From Toxotes chatareus (Eukaryota; Chordata; Actinopteri; Toxotidae): a stretch of 64,000 nt of DNA. Position 1 is the stretch's first letter; every line of letters begins with the position of its first letter. Position numbers and translations under genes: made by a program. The stretch is from assembly GCA_016801885.1 (NCBI GenBank), contig CM028900.1, positions 3,999,501 through 4,063,500 on the forward strand, given 5' to 3'. The notes under the pieces were generated by a model. That model was not told the DNA's origin and did no database searches. It was given only the letters and a program-made list of their open reading frames with translations. Shown one piece after another: positions 1 through 14,080 of this stretch.

Positions 1-3000
1 CACAGAAGTGAGACAGGGGAAAATGCTTTAGTTGTAGCAACATCTCAAAAGTGTAAAATTATGTCTCAAGCTCCATAATTCAGTAATGTCTTGTCTGTTT
101 TATCTGTACAAAAACAGCAATGTAATTTGTGGTTTCATGGGGAGTTACGTGAAGGAACCGTTTCTTGTTAAAGCCGGCTTTCCAGGGTTGCCAGGTTTGT
201 ATAATGGTGCTTATATAGCAATAAAAACCTGTACTCGCCAATAGTTTTGTTTCCTTTTTCTTTTTTAGTTTGGTCGGAGTCAGACAGTTTTTCCCTCTCC
301 CAGTCTTTATGATAAGATATGCTAAGCACATCCATGAGTCCATCTCTGTTCTTAAAGCATAGACGTGAGATCAAAATAAATCTCTTCCCAAAATTACCTA
401 TTTATTAAACTGGTGAGCAGATGACATGTTTATAAGAGGACAGTGATGGTAGGCTAATTAAATGCCATGGTTAGCTCGTCACAAAGCTGACTCCGTCTTC
501 AAATTAAATCCACTATAATTTGATAAAGTCACCTGAACTCAAGGCTCACTTTTGTCTACAGACCTTTTTCACAGCAGACATTTTGGCATGTCATGGCAGT
601 TTGTAGTTACGAGTGCATTCCATTTAGGTGATTTCCAGGGCCCTGGTGTTGTGCATGCTGCTTCACTGCCATGGCCTACTGAAACACTCGGTGGAACTGA
701 GCCATTGTTAAATTAACTTGTTTCACGTCCTTTACCTGCTTTGACAGGACAAAATTTCTGCCATGAAAAAGGTCTATTAAAGTCTCATGAGACTGTCTAG
801 CTGCCACTCATTGCATTATTATCAGTTATATGTTCTGTACTAGTTCTTCTAATGACAAGAATTTCCAATCATTTCCTCTTGGGGGCAGTGCAGCGGTTTG
901 GTGGTAATTTCTTGCTCCTAACTGCTGGAGCTGTAAAATGTGGAACTTGTATGATGGCTACATCTGTAGTTAAAACAGCGTGAAAGCCTCAGTACTTTCC
1001 CCTGAAGCCTCCAAGGCTGGACCAGGTCCCAGCGAGGAGGAACCCTGAAGAGTCAGCTCCGTAACTCAGACAACAACTGGCACACAGGCAGCGCCGGCCC
1101 TTTGTCTGGCTTCTTTGTAGCATGCATATGCGAGATGGATTTCAGCGGTTACAACAATAACAACAGCAGCAACACATGGCTCAATCTTTTTCAAAGCTCT
1201 GACTCCACATCAAAACGTTGTCCAACACAAAGTGACAGTAATGTGACAGGAAGCACGCAAACAGAAAATTAGAACTTAAATGGCAACAGGACGCTGTGCT
1301 TTCTGCACTCTGAGCTGATCCTTTTGAATAAACATCCACTTCACACCTCTTGCTGTTTTATAATTGGATGAAGTCCTGACTGTCCAATAAGCGTTTTACA
1401 AGGCAGTTCAATGGGAATTTTTAGCATCTTAACATTTTAATAGGGCAGAGCTTTTCAGCTCGTTCTCTCTCTTTTCACACATGTGCACATACATAGAGCG
1501 TCAGAGGTTTCCAATATTGTTTGATGGGAAATAAAGATAGAGATGAAGAAGGGAAGAGGCAAGGGGTCAGGGACATGAGTACATCTCATCTTGGAGAGCA
1601 CTCAATCAAAGCAGTTTTCCTTCCGCCCGTAAATATCAGCTCAGTGAATAATACCCCCCGCCCACCACACCACAGGCGTCAAGTCAAGATCACGTATCTG
1701 GTCAACACATGAGAGACATGATCATTCAAGAAAAGCTCAATGGCCCATACAATATGTCTCATACAACTGTAGTTACAAAGCCCTGTTTTACTGCAACAAG
1801 GTGGCCTGATAGTTAAGATGAGGCTCAAAATGTCTATTCAAAACCTGCTGTTTTAAGTCTTTCCTGATAGCTCAAGTTAAAACAAGCAAAAAAAAAAAAC
1901 TTTAAAAGAATAAAATGCAGTACGAATCTGAGAATCTGAGTTTACAAGATAAATCTCACACATTCGACTATTTCAACTTAAACCTGCATTAACTAATTTT
2001 CTGAAGTGGAACGAACTGTAAATACATATATTATCCCCTCATAAAGGTGTTATAGACATAAGGTATAGTAAAACCAAAACAGTGAGCTCAAAGGGTTGAT
2101 CATTTTCTGTTGGTTCATCGCTAAGACCTCCACATTACACACAGGCATTTAATCAATTGGTAATATCAAAATGTTGATTAATGCAGCTTTAAAAGGCCAC
2201 TCACTCACTATGTAATTTTAAGTTGTCACACCATGGCTATTTTTCCAGTCAGTCTCACACTGTCAGGTCACAACTGCTGGAACAGGTCAGGGGTTAAGTG
2301 ATGTGCACAGAGGTACACTGACGCACAAAATAGTGCAAGACATTCCCTTTCTTCTATTTCGGGAAAAAATAAAGCGTTTAACAAAGATTGTGGGTCAAGT
2401 TAGGATGATCTGCTTGTTGACAAGTGCACTGATTAGAGCTTTTACTGTGGTAAAGTTGTGATGATTTGTGATTTTTGTTTTTGTAAAAGCAGCACAAGGG
2501 GGCTTTGTGGGTGAGGAGTGGCAACTGGCTGACTTCCAGCAAACTGTTGATTTGGAGGAAAAGAAATGTAAGAATTACGAAATTCGGGATTTAAAGATGG
2601 TCTGTGTAGTGCGGCAGCAAGAATGTGCAAGTGCCCAAATTATTCTTCTCTATGATTATACTTTCAAGCATTTTGACCAGAACAATTTACATAAATCTTT
2701 GAACCACAGGCTGTGGACAGATCTGTCAAATCTTTTTTTATCATTTTTAATGTTTCTATGTCTTTTTATACAACAGGCTGGTGACTTGAGACCAAAGAAG
2801 CTGTTGCTGGTGAGTCCTGATCAAAATGTCCCTGAGCATGTGGTACTGTATATATATATTTTTTTGTTTTTGTTTTTTTTAAATCATACATTTCTTTAAA
2901 AGCTAAAATGCTTCCACAAGATCCACCTTGCTCACGGGCATCTCCACTAACTGCAGGCAGGGAACGTAGGATGAGAACTTCTGCAGTTTTCCCCTCTGTG

Positions 3001-3186
3001 GGCAGGGAGAAGGGGATTCCTGAAGAGATTTTTACCAGGAAGCCACAAGTCTTAAATAGCCTGTTGGAGGATTACTGCAGGATCTCCTCAGAGCCAGGCT
3101 GACAGAGAAATATGGCTTCCAACACATCCATGCCTCTTTTATCAGCAATGGCAAGTAAGACAGGCATTTTGTATTTTTCCTCTTTT

Positions 3187-3211
3187 CTCTCTCTCTCTCT
3201 CTCTCTCTCTT
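3187..3211. repeat. CT dinucleotide microsatellite
   Basis: An uninterrupted run of CT units is followed directly by a purine-rich stretch. It creates spurious Ser/Leu and Arg/Glu frames on the two strands, which should not be read as genes. Confidence 0.9.
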
Positions 3212-6200
3212 TGGAAGAAGGGAAGGAAGATGAGGAGAGGCGGAGGGCAATGTTCCTTCTTTCCATCAGAGATGTGGAGCTGAGGACTTTTGCCAGCGAG
3301 CAGAGCTTTGAAAGTGAAACGTAAGAATGGCAGATCACAGAGGCCAAAGAAAAATGATATTCTCCTCGTTACGACTCCCTCGGCCAGAACCTTTGTTGTG
3401 GGGGCTTCTGCTTTTAACTGGAAACAGGTCCAGGCGCCTCCTGTGTTTCTGCAGTGTCCCATACACACACACACACACGTATGCACACACGTGTACATAT
3501 GCTTGGGTCTACAGTATGTTTGGGTACACACACACACACATGTTCAAACTCTCCATCATTTCTCCATCCCCTAAAGGCTGGTGACAGCTTGTTAAACCTG
3601 ACGCCACATGCAAAGCCTCACTCTCTGCAGGGTCTTTGTCTTCACCTGTCAGTGGAGACACCAGGTGGCCAGGTGAGGGCGTCCTACTGTAGATGGCAGG
3701 TGCAAACCAAGGGCCACGTTGCAGGTATGATAACAGGGTGCAGAGGGAGAGGAGTCTACAACATCCCTCCTGCGCCTATAAATCTGTCAACACCACCCTG
3801 TTCTCACTTTCTATCTCCTCCTGAAAAAATATTTCACAACCTGAAATCTGAGTGCACGTCATCTGGTCATTGAGGTCTTACTCCTTCAGATTTGTTATGT
3901 TTTTTTTGTTTTTTTTTTTAAGAGAAGCATGACAAAAACGCATAAGCTGATTAAAAATTAAGCTGATTTACATTCTATCTGTACCATCACCCACCATTAT
4001 GTATCTATTTCGTCCTCTGCACCATTTTGTTTTGAACCCAGTCTGGAGTGATCATAACCATTAAGATCAAAGGATAATTAGACTAAACTTAGAGTAAAAT
4101 ACCGTGCATGTTAAGTGTCACACGTCTCACTGGAAGCCTTCTGGGGACAATGTGGCAAAGTGGTCCCTCCGTTCTCTGTCTCATTTTCGTCCTTTGAGCT
4201 GCTGGTTCCCACAGAGTTGTTGTGCTAGCGCTGGAGCAGACTTTTATAGCTGAGACTGAGCCTGAATTCCTGGTTTGGATGTTTTCCCCATGCTGCAAAA
4301 GATTAAAATCATATTAACAAGAGATTTAGTTTCATATTGAAAATATACATTTTCTTTTTATCTCATTATGCCAATGTGGTCAGATAATGCCACTTCATTT
4401 CAACACCTGTTTTTACCTGTTGCAGGAATTTTATGCAAAATTTGATCAGATCACTCCAGAGGACAATACTTGTAAAAAAAAAAAAAAAAAAAAATTCTTC
4501 TTCAATAAAGTAAAATTCAAGTTCTTTGTATTGGATTAAATGACTCAAATGGATACTTTATCACTTTTTGCAGTGCAGACACTGTGCTTAAATGAAACAC
4601 CCCAGAGCCGACACAAGTACAACACAACATCTCACTTCATCCTTCGAGGGGTACCACACACACACACGCATATTCAACACTCATGCTTTCCATTTGCTAT
4701 CTGATATGGCTTATTTTTGTGGATTTAATGCTTTGTTGAATCAAACATAAAATGTGTAAAACTAATGTGGCGCCACTTTCCATTTGGTAAATGTGCCTTT
4801 TGTGCCCGTCACCCTGCTTCCACATTTTGGGTGAGGGGGAGACCAACTGGCTTCAGAGGCAGTGCCAGAGCCCGTGGCGAGGTGGGAGTAGCTTTAGCAT
4901 GTGGTCGCTCATCTTTTTAGAATTAAAAGAGGAGGTGATTGACAACTTTTAGTGATGCCCCGGGGGGGTTCAGAGACCTTGCACATGCATAGAAGAAAAG
5001 CCCACAATTTGTCCAGTTTTCATCAGAGTAGGAAAATGAGAGTTTAGCACACTGTCTGTAACACATAACAAATCCTTAGTTCCCTCTGCCAAACCATACA
5101 ATCAAAGGCCCAGATCTGACAAAAACAACTGTAGTCTTTTTTGTTGTAAAACTCAGTTATTTGCAGATGAAGGATCGTGGGTTCATACATACAAGAGCCC
5201 CAGTAAAACATATTTAACCTTTAACCTCTTTAATGCTAACTTGAAAGCCTGCTATTGTCTCTCACAGCTTTCATATTGGCGGTGACACAGTCAGTCAGTA
5301 AAGCGATTCCCATGCCTCTCGTCGTTCCACATCTGCTGCATATCATTAAATGGAAAAATCTAGTAAAAATATTTACTTCCCGCCTGGCTCTTTGAGCTAA
5401 ATATACTTTTCCAGTTGTCTTTGGATTGATTGGGCTCTGAGAAATGGTGATGGTCTTTCTTTATGTGCAGCTGCCACAAATCAGGTGTCTGATTTTCATC
5501 AGTTGTGTCCATCCTGTGATAGATTACTGTTGCACAGCAGTCTATCGAAGGCACGGACCAACGTACAGATTAATGCCTTCTGCCGTTCAGAAATACACGC
5601 AGAGTTGAGAATATAATTTTTAAAAACTTAACTATTATCACTCATTTTAACATATTATGTGCTCACTCATCTCTGTCCTGTTCTTCCTTCCAGACGTGTA
5701 GGTGCTCGTATTACAATCTCACTTTCCGCAGAGTAATCCATTGTATTGTGGCTTTTACTATTTTTGACTCATTTCCTCAAACCCTCTCCTAAATGAGGCA
5801 TATTACTCCTCCATCACTTCAGTAATGGTGTGGATACATTTGGCCAAAATGTCTTATTCTTTCCCCTGAGTTAACTCTGAAAATGCGTTTCCAAAGTAGC
5901 CTAATGTTGTGTGCGATTCCACAAGGAACAGATTATGCTGAGCGAATTCACAGCTGTAATATTTATTTGGTTTTTGCTTTTACATCAACAGATAATTAGT
6001 TACAGCATAAAAGTACTTGAGTGTGGGTTTTTAATAGATGTGCATTGCAGTCTGCTGGAACTAATACTCCCAAAGTGGTGGTGATTGGGAAGGAAAGTAC
6101 TCTATTAATAATATAAACACAACTAAAGTTAAAATACAAATAACCTACTAAAATTCAAGCAAAATACTTGGGTTGAAACAGTATCTCAACTTGCCAGATG

Positions 6201-6401
6201 CTTCAGCTCATATCGGCATTTAAATTAACAAAGGATCTTTACAAGTATAATGGAGATTCTTCACTGACCGCTCTATTTACCATTTTACTGATTTGTTTTA
6301 GTGTTTCAAAGACTTTTAGTGTCCCACAAGGGTTTATAAAAATGTGTTTCCCTCCTTTCAAGAACAAAACCAGAGCATTACACTGACTTGTAATTTAAAT
6401 G

Positions 6402-6435
<34 letters not shown>

Positions 6436-9400
6436 GCCTTTCACATCAGCAAAATGTTGGATATTCAGTTTGGTGCTGGAAACCCAGTTTAATTGAGACC
6501 AGCTCCATACTGCTAAATGTCCTTTAAAACATTCTCAGAACTGCAGAAAGTTCAAACTTGTTTATAAAGACTTCAACAAGCCGTCATACATATTATTTTG
6601 TTATTTTTTCTATTTATTATGTTTTACTAAGCATCGCAGGTCCAATTTTAAATATAGTACCTTTCAGCCTTGGTTTTAAACCATAAAACCAAACCCAGTG
6701 CTGTAATACTTCTGAAGCAAACCAGACCGTAAATGATAGACAGTTCCCTGACTTTTGCTTTAGATTATGAAATAAAAAAGAAATGGAGGATTTGCCCGTT
6801 AAATCCCAGACGACTTTGTTCTCCAAGGTAGACAGTAAAAATCTTAGACTTTTGTTACCAAAAGCTAAATCTCTGGCAGCTGCAAATTTTACACTGGAAA
6901 AACAAAGAGTTCAGCCAGAACAGCCAACTTATCCCGCCAAGTGCAAGTGAGTAGGTATTATTTGTATGTGTCTGCATGTTGCCATGGGTATACTCATGTA
7001 TGTGTCCACCCGCAACTGAGCATACCTGCCTGTCCATTTTCAGCACCATCCTTTTTTCAGCCCATAGAAGTAGTGAAGGTCAGAGACTCCACACAACTAG
7101 CAGACAACCAGTTCGAATATTGGTAATGTAGACTCTTGCTCATCCCCTGAGCCATGTACACTGGTCTGGCTGTGTCCTCTTCCTCCCTTCAAGAAGGAAA
7201 CAAAAAAAAAAAAAAAAAAAAAAAAAGCAGGGAGCAAGAACAAGTAAGGAGTTTGGTCTGATTCTAATTGGCCAGGTTATTACCTTGTGATTTGCATAAT
7301 TTGTAAGAAGGAGGCCAGGACGATCGGAGAGAGATGATTAGAGAAAATGTCACAGTGGATTCACATTTCAGCAGCAACTGATTGGACATGAAGCTTTCCA
7401 AATGAGCCTCGAGGACACATGAAAGGTCTTCAGATGATGAGCTGGAATGAAGAGAAAACGTGGAAGAAAGAAAAGAAAGCGGTGAAGAGGGCAGCCTGGA
7501 GAGCATTGTTATCCCGTTCTTATTTCATAGAGGCATTAAATCAAAGCTTGCTGGATTTTCAATGATCAGAAAGAATCATTCCAGAGTATTTATTACATAT
7601 TATTAAGTGGAAGAGCTGCACACCATGAGTTTTATGTGTTTTTTTATGTGTCTTTTTTTATTTTCATAAAGTCTTTGTGTCCCCAAGGCAAGTTCAAGTA
7701 TTCACCCCAGTAAAAGGGTTCACACAGCCAGGCATGAGGACACAAAGCTTCAACTGGGTTATTAGTCACAAGTCGAGCTTTTTGCCCCCCAAACTTCAAA
7801 GGATTTCTCTTTTTTTTATTTATTTATTTTTATTATGGAACATTATTTCCTCTTGGAAAAAATAAGTGATTATTCTGCAGAGTGTTTCACCGAAAGACAA
7901 AGAGAAACCAAGTTATTGGTCACACTGCTTTCAACGGGGATTCAACGTGAATGTGGCAAAAGTCTTCTGATTTGCCCAGAATAAGCCAGAAATCGCAGTA
8001 TAAACCTTATGGTGGTAGGAAAAGGAAAAATAACAGTTGCTAGATTGCAGATACTTTTATACTTTTGCTGCATATCAAGTTTAATTTAGTTTAAAATCAG
8101 GTACAACCCTGCTTTAATAAATCTGTTGTTCTTGTTTTATCACCTAACAAAGTGCAAACGCTTGCAGGCAGGATCGGTAGCAGTTTCTTCACTTAATAAC
8201 TTCAAGTGAAGGAGATTACTTATAAAAACATCAATATCTGGTGAGGGGAAAAATAAGAAGCTCTTAAAGACGGCAAAAAAAATCTAAACTTGTCAACTGT
8301 GTCCACTTGAACTCATTATCAAATTAAAACCATGGCCGACATGTTCCAACCACATTACCACAAGTCCTCATCTGGACTTTTTTCTGGAGTATTTTATTAG
8401 TATAAGTATTAATACTCACAAATCTGTTATTTATTATTATGGCACTTTCCTCCAGGCCATCTCTGCATGTTCTGATGCTGCAGTTAGATTAGCAATAAAT
8501 TACAAACTAGATATAATGCAATGTTAATTAGAGATGACAGTAAACTGTAACCACACAGGGGTCGGCTACAGCAACACAAAGAACTGGCAGCTGTCTTAAT
8601 GTTTGGCCGTTTGTTGCCACAGATTTCCAAACTAGATGTCAAGCCTGTCAAAACTCTGCTTTGAAACTACAGCTACAGAACTAAATCTTCTGATGATGAT
8701 TAATCAATTAACCAACTACTAGCTTAACAGAAAACTAATCATTTTTAAATAAGAAAAACTGTTAGTGGGGACAAAATAATACACTTTCGGTTGCACCTTG
8801 ATATATAAGATAACGAGACACACTTTTATGAACTTCATTAGAAAAAAACTTAAACATATTTTAAGGAATATGAAAATAGAAATATAAAGTGCACAGCCAG
8901 CGTCATTCACTTTTTTGAGTGTATGGAAAAACATCCTGGATGGCATTTTGTGTTTTTTTGCAAAATAATAAACTGATCATTGGTCTGACACAGCACTTGA
9001 TGTGTTGATGGGTAAATCACGTTGAAGCAGATCCATCCTTTATCCACTGAAATGGATAAAACAAAGTAACCCTGCATACTGAGCTATCACAAAGCACGGC
9101 TTCATACACATACAAGCTGGGAACCAGAAAGGTTTTTGTTTTTTTTTAAACCTACATCCAAAGTCACATCTTCATGTCCTCCACACACTTCAAATGTAGC
9201 CCCATGAAATATAGCAAAAATTAACATTTGTCAAAATACACTATTTGTTTTGGACAGAAAAAAACTGCAGTTTATGTTAAAAGATCTGCAAATTTTCACA
9301 TTTAGGCAACTAAAATAACCTGAGTCAGGGTTAAGTTTCCAGGCATGTTTAAAGAGGAAAAAAAAAAACTGTCGTTAAGACATGAAAATGAAATGAAAGC

Positions 9401-10629
9401 TGATTGAAATAAGTTAAATGTCTCCTCTCATCACACTGACTCCCTCACTCTTAGTTTTCACCAAGTCATTTTCCTTCCTGTCTCATGTCATGTCCAACTA
9501 ACCCTTTTCCTGGAAAACACTGACTTGTACTATTGAGTTCTGCATGAAACATGCATTTGTGTTTGAAGACATCAGGTTCCTTTAACATAATTTCACTCCA
9601 AACAATCTCTGTATGTACTGATAAAGAGAACACGCTGACATTTACACACAAAAAAACAAAACTTAAACCAACTAAAAGAGAAAAAGTGGAAATGGTGTAT
9701 TTATGTGCAGTGAAAGTCTCAATGCACCTACAGCGGAGTTCACAGTCATCACTTTCGAGTTTTCAAAGCTTCCAGCACACTTCAGGGAGGAATGAATCCT
9801 TCACTCGAATTATGATATGACCCTCCCACATTTAAGGGGAGAGACTGAGCAAAAATAATACTTTCACACAACACCACCGCCCCTTGGTAGATGTGAGCAA
9901 ATCGTCAGCTGCCTGTGTGCATGGATTGAATCATAAGAGTCTGATATGGCGTGACTGCAGACTGTGAGTTAAGCTCAGATCTCTCCCAGACATCAAATGC
10001 TCTGGACATCCATCACTTAGCTGCTACATGATATTTCAAGCCAGTGATGTGTTCCCTCCTTTGCTTTTGTTTTGGCAATCTGAACAATGCTGACGCACAG
10101 AGACACTGCAACTACACTCTCCCTAAAATAGAGATCTTTTCTAAGCCAGCTTCTGTATAAAAAAAAGAATTAAAATACTCAGTTTTTCTGTATAAAACTG
10201 GATTCAACATCAAAACTATCAAAAGAGGTAAGAGAAAGTCTAAATCCATCCGTCTTGTGTTGAAGAAAAAAAAAAAAACTTATGTGACCTGTTCTATGAG
10301 AGGCAATTAACTTCACAAAAATCTAAATAAAGACAAATTTCCAAAACTCTACAAGATTGACTCTGCCTTTAGAATAAACCAATACAGCCAGAGGTCTGAT
10401 AATATCTCAGAAGGAAAAATTAGTTTGAAAGCTTGATATGTTCTTTGGATATTAAGTCCTCACACAGACATGCTGTAAGCCAGAATATAATGGATTTATG
10501 GAACTAATTCAGTCTTGTAACCAAAATGAATTAATTTCCCCTGTCATTTTCTAATGGCTTAAATTTTCTATTTGCATTTTCTACTTCAGAATCAAAACAT
10601 TACTCATTTAATAAAATTGATTTTTATAA

Positions 10630-10790
10630 AATCAAGAGAAGACAATTTTGTTTACATAGCCCAATCATAAATTTGTCTCAGGGAGGTTTCCAATCAAATA
10701 AACATAATGTCACCATCTATCCTGAGACCCTCCCATCAGAAAATCAAGAGTCTAAGTAAGAGGTCCTACCCTTGTCCCTTTCAGTCTGTT
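10630..10790. repeat. Decayed teleost interspersed repeat
   Basis: The text contains 'catagcccaatcataaattt', then 'gtctcagggaggttt' and 'gagaccctcccatcagaaaa'. These match in order the remembered core of a repeat common in fish genomes (blocks of the type 'agcccaatatcacaaatttgcctca' and 'agaccctcgcatcgg'). The copy is diverged and lacks part of the middle. Family assignment is from memory of the sequence pattern only. Confidence 0.5.
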
Positions 10791-12216
10791 TATCTTATTT
10801 GATCATTTTTTTAAATTATTTTGTTGCTCCTTTGTCCTAACTGGTGTGGAAAAGCAGGAAACCTGCTATAAACGTTTTTAATTGTGCAGGTAATATCTTT
10901 TTTTTTAACCTTCCTTTGCTGTTTTTCCCGCTTAAAAAACATGAATAATAAAAACTGCGCCTCCCACTCCAGCCTGTGTGCAAAAAGTTAAAACCATGAT
11001 GGACAGCCATCAGGTTAGGCCTCGCTGCTGAGACAAATGAAAGGCTGCATGGATTTGCAACTCATGTCTGTGGACTTAGCTGTATTTAGTCTGATAATAA
11101 ACCTGGGAGAGACAGACTTGGAGGAGCTCGGAGCCTTGCCAGGGTATGATAACACCTTGACAATTCAACACACATGTGCTGCGGCGTGCTAGGCCGCAGC
11201 CTCAGGGCAGAGCCTCAACCAGCATGTGGAAAAGGTTTTCCACTCAGCTGAACGTCCAATACCTCCAAAACGATGGCCCCAGAGCCAGACCTAACGCCGA
11301 GGTATTAGGCATCGAGGCCAGCTGTGGATTAACACAATTTGCACCTCCTCGCGGTGCAGATAACACCCACACCTCCCCATGGAGGTCCGGCTCGTCAGAT
11401 TTGGCCCTTGGCTCCACCTTCACAGCCTTTTGTGTCAAAGCCAAAATAAAACATACATAAATTCAGACAGGCATAGAAAGACAGACACGTCTTAAGAAGC
11501 CTGGTTTTGTTACAGAAGATATTATATTTACAAAAAGAAAATTCAATTCAACAGCCGTAATGAAATAAGAGCGAGAGAATCTAATTAAACATCACTGCAG
11601 CCCAGTGCTGTTTTAAAATGCTTGAACAACTTCTCGAGGCATTTTGTTTCGTTCACGGTGAGCTGAGACACTGTGACATCGCCACTGATCCATCACTTAC
11701 GGGTGGGGACCCTAACATAACAAGCTCATAATATCAAAGGATGGGACATCTGTCTTATATATGTGAGGACCCTCAAAACACCTGACAAAGTTCACACTCC
11801 GTTTGACAAGTTTGACATTTCCAGAAAGAGCCCTGGCACATCGTTGCTTGATTTGTTTTTCTAGCTTTTGTCTCTTAGATGTATTTGATCTGATTTGGAT
11901 AAAGTCTAATACTTTCAGACTCCTTAATATTTTGATCTGTGAGTGACACTTAACGACTAGTGCACAACTGAGATGTAAGTGCAGGCCATTCGCACCAAAA
12001 GGCTCTAAGGAAAAACAAGTAATGAGTAGCCAAAGTAAAAGCTGTCGTTCACTTAGCTGTTTTTGTTACTTGTGCAATGAAGATTAACTATTAACGAGGA
12101 AGAGTAATTCATTTGCTTTGGGCGGATACTGACTGTTTCACGTAGACAATGTCATGGAGACAAACATAAACACATTTGTTCACATTCAAAACACTGACAG
12201 AAAAGGCCAAAGGATT

Positions 12217-12358
12217 GCAAGAAGGTAAGAAAACAAGGAGGGAAGGAGAGAGCAGCAGGAAGGAAGGCGGATAGAATTTAAAGTGGAAGGAGTAATGAGG
12301 GAGGATGGAAGTTAGGAGGGAAAAAAGGAAGAAAGGACAGAAGGAGAATGGGAGGCGT
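12217..12358 (+). repeat. Polypurine tract (A/G-rich plus strand)
   Basis: About 140 bases are almost entirely A and G on the plus strand with few pyrimidine interruptions, built from GGAAGG, GAAAGG and GAGGG-like units. The pyrimidine-rich complement gives a false Ser/Phe/Pro/Leu open frame on the minus strand. It is a low-complexity tract, not a gene. Confidence 0.7.
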
Positions 12359-12486
12359 GTGTTTCTCCTACAAATAATTGATCTGGACGACCTTTTGGTG
12401 TTTTTTGGCACAAAGAGAGGTCAGGGCCCAGAGTGCTGACGAGAGGCTTAGCTGGTGTTAAGCCACAGTGGTAGGAGCATCACAAT

Positions 12487-12576
12487 GTGAGGGAGGGGGA
12501 GAGGTGTGGTGGGGTGGGTGGGTGCTGCTGGGGGGTTGGTGGTGGTGGAGGTTGGAACGGGGGGTGGGGGGCGGTG
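12487..12576 (+). repeat. G-rich block, possible G-quadruplex
   Basis: The plus strand has many runs of three to six G separated by one to a few bases, for example 'ggtggggtgggtgggtgctg' followed by GGGGGG and GGGGGGTGGGGGG-like runs. Several windows fit the four-tract G3 quadruplex rule. It lies in the desert about 5.4 kb upstream of the hao2 start codon. Confidence 0.6.
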
Positions 12577-13899
12577 GACGGCCCTCTGACATGACCCTGT
12601 CACATGAGAGGGAAACCAGCACGTACTGTAAGCAAACCAAGCAGCACAGGTTAAGGTAAGACACTGATTTTATCCACTTCAGTAACTGTATTTATTTACA
12701 CTGTTCTGCTTTGAATTCTACTTTCAGTTATTTACCTGTTACACAAATGTAAAAACACCTAGAGTTTTTCGACCAGATACATTAATGACATGAACAAGGT
12801 GTCAGGATGTGTGTATGTGCTGGTGAGGAGCAGCACTCCACGCCAGTGGAATGTAAGCATGTCTGTATGACAAATAATCTGTAAGGGAAACTGGTTAAAT
12901 CTTAACCTTGTTTAACATTGCACACTAAATACCAAACACCAGGTATTCTAGAAACTCACCTGGACAATGTGCTCTCAGCAGCCATTCAATGGGTCTAAAT
13001 GCCCGACGCCTTTCACAGCCCAACACAGGACAGAGGCTCACGCTGATCACACACACCCAGGCACACTGAAAAAAATTAAACCTACTGTAAAAAAGTTATA
13101 TTATATTCAAGTAAGAAAAATAATAAATTATATCAGTGCTCCCTGGTGGGAAAATAAATATCAGGAAAATGTACTACAATTTATATTTCATGAATTTAAA
13201 ATGAGAGACAACAAAAAGCTTTTTTACAAAACGTTATGGTCTCAGACTTCTGGACCCCACTGGAAATAAATATATAAATATGTATGAGTACTAAAGTATT
13301 AAACAGAACAAAAATCCTGCATATGTTTTAATTTTTATAATTAAAACTACTTGCATGAGCTCACAAGCGTAATTATTTCAACATTAACAACTATGATGTC
13401 AGAGGTCATTTAGAGTTTTTTTCCATAGAGACACTGAGTGCGTACTGTGAACTACCAACACACATGTTACAACATTACAGATGTTGAATGGCGTTTTAAG
13501 AATGGACTTTCATTCATTCAGTATTGCACTGCCCTCAAGTGTTCACAGTTGAAAGCTTATACAACAGGATTTGTGCTGGAAAGATTTTTCCCAGTGACTG
13601 TAAAAGCGCAGTTACTGCACAATAATTTAATTATATGAAAATAACAAACACACCTTGACGTTCTGGTGCAGTTTAAATACAGGCATTAAACTAAAGCTAC
13701 AGGCTTTAACTTTGTCTTTGTTTTAGCTTTGCAACCACAAATAATTAATTCTTTAAATGACTGAGGGTCATTGCTTGTATTACTATTAGTTGTAGTCGTA
13801 ACTGTCATGCTACTAGTACTAGTTACGTAGGTAATTATATTTAACAGTACTTTGTTTTGTTTTTACTTACTTTATCTGACATAATGAGAAAAAAATGAA

Positions 13900-14080
13900 T
13901 AATAATAAGTAGTAGTATTGACAATATTAAAGGTATTAGTAGCAGTAAGTATGGTAGTAGCAGCACTGTAACTGTAGCAGCAATGACATCCCTATTTGCT
14001 GTAGCAAAAGCAAAAGCAGAACTATCAGTATTCGTAGTAGGAGCAGCAGCAATATCAGTATAGTCCGTAGCAGTAAGAAT
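13900..14080. repeat. Degenerate GTA/GCA triplet-repeat area
   Basis: The stretch is dominated by imperfect AGT and AGC triplets such as 'gtagtagcagcactgtaact'. It looks like a decayed trinucleotide microsatellite. The open frame that crosses it on the minus strand (13841-14299) is low-complexity Ala/Thr/Leu and has no family resemblance, so I do not call it a gene. Confidence 0.6.

Noticed and set aside
2468..2899. 143-codon plus-strand frame in the desert
   Set aside because: No family resemblance, T/Phe-rich end running into a TATA/T repeat, no supporting splice or promoter context.
3072..3584. Several overlapping frames around the CT and CA repeats
   Set aside because: Their composition (RERERE, THTHTH) is produced by the microsatellites.
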